Origin: Chryseobacterium aureum
GTDB lineage: Bacteria; Bacteroidota; Bacteroidia; Flavobacteriales; Weeksellaceae
Reading direction: 5' to 3'
Length of the DNA stretch: 64,000 nt
Assembly: GCF_003971235.1 (NCBI RefSeq)
Contig: NZ_CP034661.1
Span: forward strand, 372,001 to 436,000
Positions within the stretch are counted from its first letter, which is position 1, and the number at the start of each line of letters is the position of its first letter. Made by a program: the position numbers and the translations under genes. The notes below the pieces were generated by a model. The model ran no database searches and was not told the origin of the DNA. It saw only the letters and a list, made by a program, of their open reading frames with translations. Shown here one piece after another: positions 43,360-52,930 of this stretch.

Positions 43360-43854
43360 ATGGATTTTGACTTTATTAAAGAATTAGGTTATAAAGCTTT
43401 GGACAGCAGGCTGAAAAGAATCAGTGACAGGATGTCTCACGATGTACGGAAATTTTATAAAGAATTCGGAATTGATGTGGAACCCAATTGGTACCTGGTT
43501 TTTATGCTGCTGCAGAAGAAGGGTGAAATTTCAATTACTGATATTGCTGAACCGTTGGGATATTCACATCCGTCTGTTGTGGCTATCGTCAAAAAAATGA
43601 ATGAAAGCGGTTATCTCATGATCAGAAAAGATAATGTGGATAAGAGAAAGCAGATCATTTCATTATCTCCCAAGGCCATTGAAATGCTTCCTGAGCTGGA
43701 GCGGATATGGGACAGTTGTGAGAAAGCAATTCTAAAAGTATTATCAGAAGATCTGTCAATCTTCACGTATCTGGATCACATTGACCGGGAATTAAAAAAT
43801 GAATCTTTTCATCACAGATTCAGACAGGAATATTTAACATCAAAGCCATCATGA
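43360..43854 (+). CDS. MarR-family transcriptional regulator
   Basis: 164 aa. Winged-helix region: LLQKKGEISITDIAEPLGYSHPSVVAIVKKMNESGYLMIRKDNVDKRKQIISLSPKAIEMLPEL, with flanking dimerisation helices. The stop overlaps the start of the next gene by 4 bases, so the regulator and a secreted protein are made together. The perfect palindrome in its promoter supports self-repression. The ligand is unknown. Confidence 0.9.
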   Translation: MDFDFIKELGYKALDSRLKRISDRMSHDVRKFYKEFGIDVEPNWYLVFMLLQKKGEISITDIAEPLGYSHPSVVAIVKKMNESGYLMIRKDNVDKRKQIISLSPKAIEMLPELERIWDSCEKAILKVLSEDLSIFTYLDHIDRELKNESFHHRFRQEYLTSKPS

Positions 43855-44615
43855 AAACACTCATCCTCATCGCAGCCATTCTTTTTTCTCACAGTATGAT
43901 TTCAGCCACAGAAACAAAGATCATGGTAAGAGCAAAAGCAAGAGATGCCAAATTTATCGGAACTTCATTGGGAGGAGCCCATATCATCATCAGAAATAAG
44001 CTTAATCAAAGAATTCTGGCAGAAGGAAATACCACCGGAAGCACCGGAAATACAGATCTGATCATGAAAACTCCCAGAATCAGAGGAAATTCTATTGCAG
44101 ATGAACAGACAGGAGGCTTTATGGCCGCAGTGGATATTGATGAACCTACATTTGTGAATATAGAGGTGATTTCTCCTCTGAACAGCAAGCAGGCGCAGGC
44201 AGTGGTAAGTACAGAACTGTGGCTGATTCCCGGAAAGCATATTTTGGGAGAAGGAATTATCCTTGAAATCCCGGGCTATATTATTGATATTCTGAAACCC
44301 AGAACGCACCAGTATATTCCATTGCGCAGCATTAAAGATACACCTTTCCTGTTTCAGGCAAATATTGTCATGATGTGCGGATGCGTTATTGATAAAGGAG
44401 GGGTATGGAATTCCGATGAAATTGAGGTGAGAGGGATTCTGAAAAAAGACGGAAAATTCATAAAGAACGTAGAAATGTCTTTAGTTTCAGCTAATCTGTT
44501 TGAAGGAAGCCACGTGATCAGTTCTCCTGGAAATTATGAACTCGTTTTGTATGCTTATCATGAGAAAACAGGAAATACCGGGGTAGACAAGGTAAATTAT
44601 GTAGTCTACGAATAA
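43851..44615 (+). CDS. secreted protein of unknown function, partner of MarR regulator
   Basis: 254 aa. Cleavable signal peptide (about 1-19, MISA-TETK). The body looks all-beta: two halves of similar pattern (VRAKARDAKFIGTSLGGAHIIIRN; VRGILKKDGKFIKNVEMSLVSAN) separated by a segment with MMCGCVIDKGGVWNS. The CxC beside Met suggests a soft-metal or redox site, but this is inference. Translationally coupled to the MarR gene, so it may be the main target of that regulator. Confidence 0.75.
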   Translation: MKTLILIAAILFSHSMISATETKIMVRAKARDAKFIGTSLGGAHIIIRNKLNQRILAEGNTTGSTGNTDLIMKTPRIRGNSIADEQTGGFMAAVDIDEPTFVNIEVISPLNSKQAQAVVSTELWLIPGKHILGEGIILEIPGYIIDILKPRTHQYIPLRSIKDTPFLFQANIVMMCGCVIDKGGVWNSDEIEVRGILKKDGKFIKNVEMSLVSANLFEGSHVISSPGNYELVLYAYHEKTGNTGVDKVNYVVYE

Positions 44616-44672
44616 CGGACAATAACATTATTTCACTTTTGATAAGATCTCTTTTTCTGTTCAGAATAAAGA

Positions 44673-44915
44673 TTATAAAACCCGAAGCTCTTTAAACACT
44701 TCAATAATCGCTTCAATAAGTCCTTTGTCTATATTTTTTTCTGATGCAGCATCCGGAAGAAGAGCCCTCAGGTCGCCGTGATCATCACGCTCGATCACAA
44801 CTTCAGTTCCGTCAACATCTACATAAAGCTTGTATCCATAAGAGTAAGTGGCCAGTTTTCCGTTGAAAAACAGTTCTTTACCCTTATACATTACCGGTAC
44901 CTCAAATTCTTCCAT
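44673..44915 (-). CDS. small conserved hypothetical protein
   Basis: 80 aa, acidic, with a beta-rich start (FEVPVMYKGKELFFNGKLATYSYGYKLYVDVDGTEVVIERDDHGDLRALL) and a C-terminal helix (GLIEAIIEVFKELRVL). It resembles small flavobacterial proteins of unknown function. Convergent to the MarR-secreted protein pair. Confidence 0.7.
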   Translation of the reverse strand: MEEFEVPVMYKGKELFFNGKLATYSYGYKLYVDVDGTEVVIERDDHGDLRALLPDAASEKNIDKGLIEAIIEVFKELRVL

Positions 44916-45111
44916 TGCTGTGAGTTTTTATTCATGCTAAATTCCAGACAAAGGTCGGGAATTTTTACTTCATATCATCATACAAAATGTAATGATAAAG
45001 GTAAATAATACAGATTCCTAAAATTATTTATACGGTAAAATCTGTATATTTATCCATAGTTATGAAAGCATTTCAAAGTAGAAATGATCAATGAATTTGA
45101 ACTCAACCATT

Positions 45112-46407
45112 ATGAAAAATAAAATTACGCTCTTCTGGTTCAGACGTGATCTGAGATTGGAAGATAATGCAGGGCTTAGCCACGCCCTTCAGTCTGATGC
45201 TCCGGTAATGCCTGTCTTTATATTTGATACGGATATCCTTGGAAAACTTGAAGATAAAGAAGACCGGAGGGTAGATTATATCCATCAGGCTTTGGAGAAC
45301 ATCAATATTTCATTGAAAAAGCACCATTCAAAAATCAATACCTACTCTGGGAAGCCCATAGAAATATTTAAAAAATTATCAGAGGAATATACTATTGAAA
45401 GTGTTTTCTGTAACAGGGATTACGAACCTCAGGCGATTGAAAGAGATAAGGAAGTCTATTATTTTTTTAAAGAAAAGGATATTCCATTTAAAGCTTATAA
45501 AGATCAGGTGATTTTTGACAGAGACCAGATTATTAAAAAAGACGGTTCTCCCTATACCGTTTATACTCCTTTTGCCAAAAAATGGAGGGAAGCACTAACT
45601 CCTGAACATTATCAGCCTTTTGAATTAAACTTTAAAAATCTATTTCCACAGGAATATTCTGAAATTCTTACTTTAAAAGAGATGGGCTTTAAAAAAACAG
45701 AATTTGATTTTAAAAAACCGGTTCTTGATCCTGCTATTATTGATCAATATGATCAGTTTCGTGATTTTCCGGCCTTACAGCACACCACACAGCTCGGAAT
45801 TGCACTACGTTTTGGAACTATCAGCATCAGGAAGTGTGTGGATTTTGCGCTGAAGCATAATGCGGTATGGCTTTCGGAACTGATTTGGCGTGAATTTTTT
45901 ATGCAGATTTTATATCATTTTCCCCAGGTGGTTGACCAATCTTTTAAGAAGCAATATGACAATATCCATTGGCGCAATAATGAAAAAGAATTTAAACACT
46001 GGTGTGAAGGAACTACCGGCTATCCCATCGTGGATGCCGGAATGAGGGAACTGAATCAGACAGGTTTTATGCATAACAGGGTTCGAATGATCACCGCAAG
46101 CTTTTTATGTAAACATCTGTTGATCGACTGGCGCTGGGGTGAAGCCTATTTTGCCTCGAAACTCAATGATTATGATCTGTCTGCCAACAATGGAAACTGG
46201 CAGTGGGCGGCAGGTTCAGGATGTGATGCAGCCCCTTATTTCAGGGTTTTTAATCCCACTGCTCAGATGGAAAAATTTGACAAAGATTTACTGTACATCA
46301 AAAAATGGCTTCCGGAGTGGGGCACCTCTTCATATCCTAAGCCAATAGTAGAACATACCTTTGCCCGGGAAAGAGCCTTATCCGAATACAAAAAAGCTCT
46401 GGCATAA
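45112..46407 (+). CDS. class I deoxyribodipyrimidine photolyase
   Basis: 431 aa from ATG 45112 (MKNKITLFWFRRDLRLED); an ATG seven codons earlier (45091) is an alternative. The N-terminal alpha/beta antenna domain is followed by the FAD-binding helical domain. Landmarks: WLSELIWREFFMQIL, GTTGYPIVDAGMRELNQTG, WRWGEAYFASKLNDYDLSANNGNWQWAAGSGCDAAPYFRVFNP, which carries the flavin Asn contact and conserved tryptophans. It uses blue light to split cyclobutane pyrimidine dimers. Not adjacent to the carotenoid operon (10 kb away). Confidence 0.94.
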   Translation: MKNKITLFWFRRDLRLEDNAGLSHALQSDAPVMPVFIFDTDILGKLEDKEDRRVDYIHQALENINISLKKHHSKINTYSGKPIEIFKKLSEEYTIESVFCNRDYEPQAIERDKEVYYFFKEKDIPFKAYKDQVIFDRDQIIKKDGSPYTVYTPFAKKWREALTPEHYQPFELNFKNLFPQEYSEILTLKEMGFKKTEFDFKKPVLDPAIIDQYDQFRDFPALQHTTQLGIALRFGTISIRKCVDFALKHNAVWLSELIWREFFMQILYHFPQVVDQSFKKQYDNIHWRNNEKEFKHWCEGTTGYPIVDAGMRELNQTGFMHNRVRMITASFLCKHLLIDWRWGEAYFASKLNDYDLSANNGNWQWAAGSGCDAAPYFRVFNPTAQMEKFDKDLLYIKKWLPEWGTSSYPKPIVEHTFARERALSEYKKALA

Positions 46408-46426
46408 TTCATATCCTGCCAGCAAA

Positions 46427-46455
46427 ATGCCCGGTAACAAAATGTCACCGGGCAT
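46427..46455 (+). terminator. hairpin after the photolyase gene
   Basis: ATGCCCGGT pairs with ACCGGGCAT around an 11-base loop; no T-run. Confidence 0.6.
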
Positions 46456-46506
46456 CAACCAATTGATATTAATATGAAAAAGTTACTTATGGAAGTAACC
46501 GGATCA

Positions 46507-47202
46507 TCAGATTGTTTTCAGGTACAGCTCCTGTAGTTCCTGTGCTGTGAATGCCCTTGAAGGTAGATTCTGTACAAGTTCTCCCTGTTTCATAATCCCG
46601 ATATTGGTTGCCACACTTACGGCATTGAAAATGTCATGAGTCGCCATTAGAACAGTTCTCCCTTCTTTACCCAGCTGACGGACAATTTCTGTAAATTCTG
46701 CTGTCGCGATAGGATCCAGCCCGCTGGTGGGCTCATCCAGAAGAAGTACTTTGGCATCTTTGGCAAGGGCTATGGCAATACCTACTTTTTGGCGCATTCC
46801 TTTGGAGTACCCTCCTAATGCTTTTTGGTGGGCGGTTTCCTGTAATCCTGTTCGTTTGAGCAATGCAGCCAATTCATCTCTCTGGTACTCAAATCCTGCA
46901 ATTTTGGAGAAAAAATCAAGATTCTCTATTCCTGTCAAATTAGGATATAAAAGAACCGTCTCAGGAATATAAGCCAGGTGTTTTTTTATTTTTTGAGGTT
47001 CTTCTTTTACCGAAATATCATTAATAAAAGCATCTCCGGAAGTCGCTTTAATAAGTCCCAGAAGGATATTGATTGTTGTACTTTTACCCGCTCCGTTTTG
47101 CCCGAGTAACGCAAAAATTTCTCCTTTTTTTACTTCCAGATTAAGGGAATGGAGCGCTGTAAAATCGTTGTATTTTTTATGAAGATTGACTGTTTTTAAC
47201 AT
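46507..47202 (-). CDS. ABC-2-type transporter ATP-binding protein
   Basis: 231 aa from the ATG at 47202 (MLKTVNLHKKY); the longer frame to 47280 would overlap the permease gene by 85 bases, while this start overlaps by 7. Walker A GQNGAGKST, Q-loop, signature YSKGMRQKVGIAIAL, Walker B LLLDEPTSGLDP, and H-loop ATHD. The sequence is of the CcmA/NosF-like exporter class. It drives the two permeases encoded just upstream. Confidence 0.92.
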   Translation of the reverse strand: MLKTVNLHKKYNDFTALHSLNLEVKKGEIFALLGQNGAGKSTTINILLGLIKATSGDAFINDISVKEEPQKIKKHLAYIPETVLLYPNLTGIENLDFFSKIAGFEYQRDELAALLKRTGLQETAHQKALGGYSKGMRQKVGIAIALAKDAKVLLLDEPTSGLDPIATAEFTEIVRQLGKEGRTVLMATHDIFNAVSVATNIGIMKQGELVQNLPSRAFTAQELQELYLKTI

Positions 47203-48542
47203 AGTTTTCTGAATTTGTATTGTGAGAGGATCATGAATAACGCTATAAAGATGAAGTAGGGAAGAAAGGTCTGTACCCATTGAACAGGTGAAGAAAATTT
47301 GAATACCGCCAGGGTCTGCTGTGACCAGTTAATAGACTCTGCATTCTTTCCCGAGAAAATGAGAGGGTAGAAAAACAGCCGTTTTCGCTCATGAAACTTC
47401 TTGAGTGATGCGGCATACTGCAAATGATTCTGCATATCAGATTTCGCCAGATGACTTTCTGTAAGCTGGGTATGAAGATTCGGAAGAAGATACCCCAAAT
47501 AAGTTGCTGCCTGATTCCGCTTCTGCATTTTTTCTGTGTATTGTTCCGATGATTTTGCAGATTCAAGATCTCCCATATGCTGCATGGCATAATACCAGGT
47601 CCATGTGAATGCGTCATTTTCTTCTACAGTGAAATTTCTGTATTGAGGGTAAGCTTTGTAAAACTTTTCCATCGTAGGACGTTTGGCTTCATCCCATTTG
47701 TTGTGATAACCCTCCCGCTGCTCCATTACTGCCTTAAGAGATTCATGAACAGGATAAAATTTTTGTATCAGAATATTACTGGTCATTGGGATAATAAAAT
47801 TAATCCCCACCCATACAATCAGGAGAATTAATGCGTTCTGAGCCGATGTTTTACGGAAAGAAATAATCCATCTGCACAAGGTAAACCACAGCAGAATATA
47901 GAGCCAGCCACTCATTACAAAAGCAATATAGAAGGGGTCTAAAGGAATTTTTAGCCAGACCGAAGCAATAATGATCAATACAAGATAAACAATAGTTACA
48001 GCTAAAAGACGGATGAACATCTTATGATCCAGAAGCTTTTTTAAATTGCCACTTTGAACCGAAAGCAGTTTCCAGGTTCCCTTTTCTTCTTCCTCAGAAA
48101 TCAGATTATAACAGAAAGCTACAATCACCAGTGGAAAAAGGAAAATAATAACAAAGCTAAAGTCAAAATTTCCCACCGCTGCATTGGCGGGATTATAAAA
48201 ATCAGCATTATAGCGCTGTTCCTCAAGGTTTCTGATGGTTACCCCTTGAATAGAGGGATTTAAATCACGCATTCCGATATTTAAAGCCGCCAGTTTGGGC
48301 GTTTCATTCACCAGATTGAATTTAATATAATAAAGCACCAGCCCCAGATCATCTTTATGAAATTTTGCATTCCTTTCAATACTTTCTTTCTGAAAAGCTC
48401 CACTTTTGGAGATGATATCTTCATTCCTGTCTAAAAATTTTTTTCCCGTGTAAATGGCCATCAGCCCAGCCATTAATAAAAAGAGCAGAGCAATGATATA
48501 TGCTTTGTTACGGTAAAATTGGATATATAAATAACGGTTCAT
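47196..48542 (-). CDS. ABC-2 permease of the DUF3526 type (second permease)
   Basis: 448 aa. An N-terminal helix (IIALLFLLMAGLMAIY), a periplasmic domain of about 120 residues, then about five helices with FVIIFLFPLVIVAFCYNLISEEEEKGTWKLLSVQSG, the cytoplasmic coupling segment. Starts directly after the stop of the first permease (48543). The large soluble domain between helices 1 and 2 is typical of DUF3526 permeases. Confidence 0.85.
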   Translation of the reverse strand: MNRYLYIQFYRNKAYIIALLFLLMAGLMAIYTGKKFLDRNEDIISKSGAFQKESIERNAKFHKDDLGLVLYYIKFNLVNETPKLAALNIGMRDLNPSIQGVTIRNLEEQRYNADFYNPANAAVGNFDFSFVIIFLFPLVIVAFCYNLISEEEEKGTWKLLSVQSGNLKKLLDHKMFIRLLAVTIVYLVLIIIASVWLKIPLDPFYIAFVMSGWLYILLWFTLCRWIISFRKTSAQNALILLIVWVGINFIIPMTSNILIQKFYPVHESLKAVMEQREGYHNKWDEAKRPTMEKFYKAYPQYRNFTVEENDAFTWTWYYAMQHMGDLESAKSSEQYTEKMQKRNQAATYLGYLLPNLHTQLTESHLAKSDMQNHLQYAASLKKFHERKRLFFYPLIFSGKNAESINWSQQTLAVFKFSSPVQWVQTFLPYFIFIALFMILSQYKFRKLC

Positions 48543-49988
48543 TTAAATTAATTTTAGTTTTCTTCCACTTATTTCAATCGCAATAACGCAGACAGCCATC
48601 CAGAGAATTAATGCCGCTGCAGGTACTGGCTGTTGCTTCATACTGTCCAGAACAGAAGTATACCGGTACTGAAAATCCGGGAACTTTTCCCAATTGTCTT
48701 TATTGATCACAGCAGGCGGTCCGCCGTTTTCAGGTTTAATATTGCTGATCTGCTCAATTTGTAAATCATTTAAATGCTGAGCCATCTTATAGCGATACTC
48801 TTCGGCCTGTTTCTGAAACTGGTTATACGCAAAGAAGTCTGTGCCGGTAGCAATCATGCTGAAGCTTTTGATCGCAACAGCGGGGTTGAGTAATCCTGAA
48901 AAATCTGTCAGCATTTGCTGTTTGCCGTAAATAGTCTGCAATTCCTTTTGATGCCTGATGTAAATCTGCGAGCTTATTTTTTCTCCTTCTTTCATTACCA
49001 ATCCACTGTAGTTGAAAGGAAGCTCATTGGTTGTTTTTACTTTATACTTTGCCAGTAAAGAATCTTTGATTTTTTTGAAATGAGGATCATCCGGGTTATG
49101 GCTGTCCCCTGATTTTAAAATATCCTTTTCCAGGGTAGTTTCAAAAGCAATCCGGGAAGGCGCAGGATATATATTCTGGGCTGTAAACTGAATTCCTTTA
49201 GGCAAGACAATAATAAAAAGAAGCCAGAAGCCGATAAGGCTGATCAGTGATGATGAGGTACTTTTGCTGTTCGCAGAAACCACAACGGTCAGCGTACAGA
49301 TAAAAAAGTAGTACATCATATAAGCAGGCAGCAGAAATGATAACCGTAAAATAATATCTGCTGAATGAGCTGTTTCTGAAAAAAGCGCAGCCATGAAAAC
49401 AACAGGAATTACCGGAATCAGAAAACAAAGGGAAAATAGCCAGAGTCCCAGAATTTTACCCCAGATAATATCCCTTCCTGAAGTTCCCTGCACACTGATG
49501 ATTTTTAAAGTGGCATTCTCCCGTTCCTGTACAATTAATCCGAATCCAAGAAAAAGAATAATCAATGGCACAATGCTCTGCAGAATAAACGCACTGCTGA
49601 AAGCCCCGAATCTTACCAAAGTACCCGAGCTTCCCGCTTCGGAAAGATTGGCCGTATTCTGTTTATGCGCCTCCAGAAATATTACATTTCCAAGATAATC
49701 ATCCAGTCCGTTGTCAAAAATATTCAAAGGATGGCCGATTCTGAAGACCAAGTACCCATAATGAGCCATGCGGTGCGGATGTTTATCCGGTCTGTGTTCC
49801 CAACTTTCCCGGACTTCTTTCCGGTATTCTTTTATTTTGGAAAAGGAGTCTGTATATTTTGTATATCCTATACCAATACTCAGCAGGCAGAATAGGAGTA
49901 CAGCAATAGTGGTGAGCAGATTTTGTTTCCCCTTAAACAAATCCTGCCATGTTTTTCTCACCATCAGTTGTAAGTTTGAAATAGCCAT
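48543..49988 (-). CDS. ABC-2 permease of the DUF3526 type (first permease)
   Basis: 481 aa, the same architecture as its neighbour: helix 1, a His-rich periplasmic loop (ESWEHRPDKHPHRMAHYGY), then membrane helices with GFGLIVQERENATLKIISVQGTSGRDIIWGK as the coupling helix. Three bases separate it from the receptor gene. The two permeases probably form a heterodimer. Confidence 0.85.
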   Translation of the reverse strand: MAISNLQLMVRKTWQDLFKGKQNLLTTIAVLLFCLLSIGIGYTKYTDSFSKIKEYRKEVRESWEHRPDKHPHRMAHYGYLVFRIGHPLNIFDNGLDDYLGNVIFLEAHKQNTANLSEAGSSGTLVRFGAFSSAFILQSIVPLIILFLGFGLIVQERENATLKIISVQGTSGRDIIWGKILGLWLFSLCFLIPVIPVVFMAALFSETAHSADIILRLSFLLPAYMMYYFFICTLTVVVSANSKSTSSSLISLIGFWLLFIIVLPKGIQFTAQNIYPAPSRIAFETTLEKDILKSGDSHNPDDPHFKKIKDSLLAKYKVKTTNELPFNYSGLVMKEGEKISSQIYIRHQKELQTIYGKQQMLTDFSGLLNPAVAIKSFSMIATGTDFFAYNQFQKQAEEYRYKMAQHLNDLQIEQISNIKPENGGPPAVINKDNWEKFPDFQYRYTSVLDSMKQQPVPAAALILWMAVCVIAIEISGRKLKLI

Positions 49989-49991
49989 AGT

Positions 49992-52301
49992 TTAAAATTT
50001 ATAAGTAGCAGTTAGTAAATAATTTCTTGGAGTTCCCGGAAACAGCCTTAAGTAGTTCTGAGCGCCAATCCAGTAAACTTTGTTTGTGATGTTATTCAGA
50101 TTAAAAGAAAGCTGAACCGTATTTGCCGGAGTAAAATACAAGGCCGCATCTATTGTTGTATAAGCGGGAAGCTCAAAACTTCTGGTGAACCAGGGAACTT
50201 TAGAACTCTGATAGGCCATTCCGGCTCCTATTCCAAAGTCTTTTAAGAATTCAATACTTGAAAAATTGTAGCGCGTCCAGATCGTAACCGAATTTTTAGA
50301 CGTATTTTCTTTTCTTTTGCCTATGAGATCGCGGTTACTGTCCTCCAGAATTTCAGCATCAATATAGCTGTAGCCTCCGTAGATATGCCATTGAGGAAGA
50401 ATATGCCCGGAAAACTCAGCTTCGAATCCACGGCTCCGGTCTGCGCCGCGCTGTGTCAGCTCATCAGGTTCTGAAGGATTATTGGCATTGATTATTATAT
50501 TTCTCTGATGGATCTCATAGGCGGCAAGATTCAGTGACATTCTTCCAAAGAGCTGCGCTTTGATTCCCAGTTCTTTGAGGTCAGAAGTTAAAGGTTTGAA
50601 CCTTGCTGCCGGTCCTGTAAGACTGGAGGTATTGGGCATCAGGGTTACAGTATTGGATTGGGGCTGATATCCTGTTAAGTAAGTTCCGTACAGATTGATG
50701 TGATCTGTCACGCTGTACGTAATGCCGAATCTGTACAGCAGTTTGTTATTTTTAAAAGATGATTCATGAGTTTCTTTGAAGTTGGTCACATCCTGAAACC
50801 ACTCCTGACGGATTCCGGATAATATTTTAAATTTTTTCCAGCTGAAAAGATGCTGAATATAAGCCGCATGGGTAGTGGTAAGAGCGGTAGGCAGAGGAGT
50901 GACTACGTTAAGTGTGTTAAAATCAGTACCCTGGTAATTTTTGGCACCTGGATTCAGATCAAATGGAGTGACATTAGGCCTGGGAATGATCATTCCATTA
51001 TAATTGATGGTCTCGTACTCTGAAGCTTTTGCCGGGTTATAAGAAGAAGCGATAGATCCGTTCTTTACAATAAAACCTCTTGCTGCATTCTGCTGTCCGC
51101 CTTGTCGTTTTTCCCAGATCTGGCTGTCATAGCCTATTAAAGCCTGATGCCGAACAGAACCCGTTTTGAATTTGAAATTAAAATAAGCATTGATGTTATC
51201 CGTTGCCCAGTTTTGTTTTCTCTGTACAAACTGCATCATAGCAAGACTGGAAACCGGCTTGTTATCTATATCAGGGACAAAAGAATTGGTAGTTCGGTGT
51301 TCCTGAAGGTTTTCTCTCCAGTATTGCTTCATGTAAGAAGCGTTAAAACTGATAGATGGATTGAAATGGTGGGCAACTGTTCCCATTACTATGAATTCTC
51401 TTGTTTTAAAAAAATCATCAGGAGCTCCCAGATTCAGCGTTCTTGGAGTGCTGTACAAATCTGTTTTTCCGGCTACTGCTCCGAAAATAGGCTGCCCCCG
51501 GTCCAGGTTACCGTAAAGATCATTGAAAATCATTTCCACATTCACCGATGTTTTTTCATTAGGAACAAAGGTGATAGAAGGAGAGATCAGCATACCGCTG
51601 TTTTGAATATGATCCCTGAATGAATGCGCATTCTGATAAGCTCCGTTAAAACGGTATAATAAAGTTTTGCTCTTATTTAAAGGGCCTGTAAGATCTGTGG
51701 TAACACGATAGGTCTCGAAACTTCCCCCGGACAAGCTGATTTCGTGACGGGGATTTGAAAGTGGTTTTTTCGTCACCATGTTGATGGTTCCTCCAGGATC
51801 TACGCTGGACATGGTGATGCTTGCAGGGCCTTTAAAAACTTCCACCCGTTCAATATTGGAAGTCATGGGCTGTAGAAAATAATATTGCCTTGTCCGCATT
51901 CCGTTGATGATCTGGCCTTCTTCATTTTGGCTGATTCCACGGATGTTGTACTGGTTGTAATAGCTTGAAGGGGAGACTCCATTCACATTTTTCATGACCT
52001 CTCCAAGCTGGAAAGCCTGACGGTCTGTGATCAGTTCTTTGGTAATGGTATTGAGCGTTAAAGGAAGATCCTTGTTTTTCATAGCAATCTTGGTAGCTGC
52101 AAATGAATAGTCTGAAGTGTAATCTTTAGACTTTCTTCCGATGACCTCAACGGTTTGAACTTCTGTAGATAAAGAATCCTCAGCACGGGACTGAGCATAC
52201 AGGAAGGATGATGCGGTAATGAAACTTACGCTGAAAAGTTTCACAGGATTTGGGGAAATACAATGAATTATTCCCGAATAATTAAAATTACTGGTAATCA
52301 T
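49992..52301 (-). CDS. TonB-dependent siderophore-type receptor
   Basis: 769 aa from the ATG at 52301; the frame is open to 52334. The signal peptide is long (KLFSVSFITASSFLYAQS). Plug domain: LTLNTITKELITDRQAFQLGEVMKNVNGV, YNIRGISQNEEG, NIERVEVFKGPASI and DPGGTINMVTKKP, then a 22-strand barrel with a C-terminal aromatic (TATYKF). The plug pattern is that of ferrisiderophore receptors. It lies upstream of an ABC exporter rather than the usual importer, so the ligand may not be a ferric siderophore. Confidence 0.92.
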   Translation of the reverse strand: MITSNFNYSGIIHCISPNPVKLFSVSFITASSFLYAQSRAEDSLSTEVQTVEVIGRKSKDYTSDYSFAATKIAMKNKDLPLTLNTITKELITDRQAFQLGEVMKNVNGVSPSSYYNQYNIRGISQNEEGQIINGMRTRQYYFLQPMTSNIERVEVFKGPASITMSSVDPGGTINMVTKKPLSNPRHEISLSGGSFETYRVTTDLTGPLNKSKTLLYRFNGAYQNAHSFRDHIQNSGMLISPSITFVPNEKTSVNVEMIFNDLYGNLDRGQPIFGAVAGKTDLYSTPRTLNLGAPDDFFKTREFIVMGTVAHHFNPSISFNASYMKQYWRENLQEHRTTNSFVPDIDNKPVSSLAMMQFVQRKQNWATDNINAYFNFKFKTGSVRHQALIGYDSQIWEKRQGGQQNAARGFIVKNGSIASSYNPAKASEYETINYNGMIIPRPNVTPFDLNPGAKNYQGTDFNTLNVVTPLPTALTTTHAAYIQHLFSWKKFKILSGIRQEWFQDVTNFKETHESSFKNNKLLYRFGITYSVTDHINLYGTYLTGYQPQSNTVTLMPNTSSLTGPAARFKPLTSDLKELGIKAQLFGRMSLNLAAYEIHQRNIIINANNPSEPDELTQRGADRSRGFEAEFSGHILPQWHIYGGYSYIDAEILEDSNRDLIGKRKENTSKNSVTIWTRYNFSSIEFLKDFGIGAGMAYQSSKVPWFTRSFELPAYTTIDAALYFTPANTVQLSFNLNNITNKVYWIGAQNYLRLFPGTPRNYLLTATYKF

Positions 52302-52430
52302 GAATAGAGATGTACGGGCCGTGAATAAGCCCATTAATAAAAGGATATCCTTATAAGTGCAGAGACACAGGTATCCACGGAATAATGTACAGACAAAAGA
52401 TCTGTAAGTGAAATAGAAAGGCAGCGTAGA

Positions 52431-52784
52431 TTAGGCTACCACAGAAAATGCGGATGGGGGAGCTCTGGAACTGAAAAAGTCGAGAAGACAACGGTATGAA
52501 ATGGCTTTTGGTTGTGGCATTTCATGATCATTGGTTGTGTCAATGGCAAAATCCCAATTCAAAGGTTCAGGGAGAAGAATATTGGTCATATGCATATGAA
52601 GTGCACATTGACATTCGTCGTCCTGTGAAAAGGCAGGAATTTTCTCTTCTTTTGACCCCTTTTTATAAATCACTTTACTTTTGGCGTGCCTGGCATGATC
52701 AACACACGTGGTAACACCACTGACATTTGAAACAAATATCAGAAGTAAAGAAAAAACAAAAAAGACTCTGAGAAATTTTTGCAT
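52431..52784 (-). CDS. small secreted Cys/His-rich protein preceding the TonB receptor
   Basis: 117 aa from the ATG at 52784. The signal peptide is FLRVFFVFSLLLIFVSNVSG. The mature part has TCVDHARHAKS, DDECQCALHMHM and a closing SRAPPSAFSVVA. Cys, His and Met clusters suggest metal binding. The layout resembles the small proteins annotated as HYC_CC_PP family beside TonB receptors in Flavobacteriia, from memory. The receptor starts about 130 bases downstream on the same strand. Confidence 0.75.
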   Translation of the reverse strand: MQKFLRVFFVFSLLLIFVSNVSGVTTCVDHARHAKSKVIYKKGSKEEKIPAFSQDDECQCALHMHMTNILLPEPLNWDFAIDTTNDHEMPQPKAISYRCLLDFFSSRAPPSAFSVVA

Positions 52785-52794
52785 AATTGGAAAA

Positions 52795-52802
52795 CAAATG
52801 TA
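52795..52802 (-). promoter_or_regulatory. TAnnTTTG -7 box for the receptor-exporter operon
   Basis: TACATTTG on the minus strand, 10 bases upstream of the small secreted protein ATG (52784). Confidence 0.55.
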
Positions 52803-52882
52803 CAATTTAATTTGATAAAAATTGAATCGTGAAGAAAAAGTAACTGATATTTTTAATTTTCGCTTTTTATAAAAGAAATAAA

Positions 52883-52908
52883 AAAACCGGAAATACATCT
52901 ACTTCCGG
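52883..52908 (-). terminator. terminator of the alcohol dehydrogenase
   Basis: On the minus strand CCGGAA, a loop of about 10 bases, TTCCGG, then a T-run. Confidence 0.85.
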
Positions 52909-52930
52909 TCCTATATTCTAATTTGTCTTA

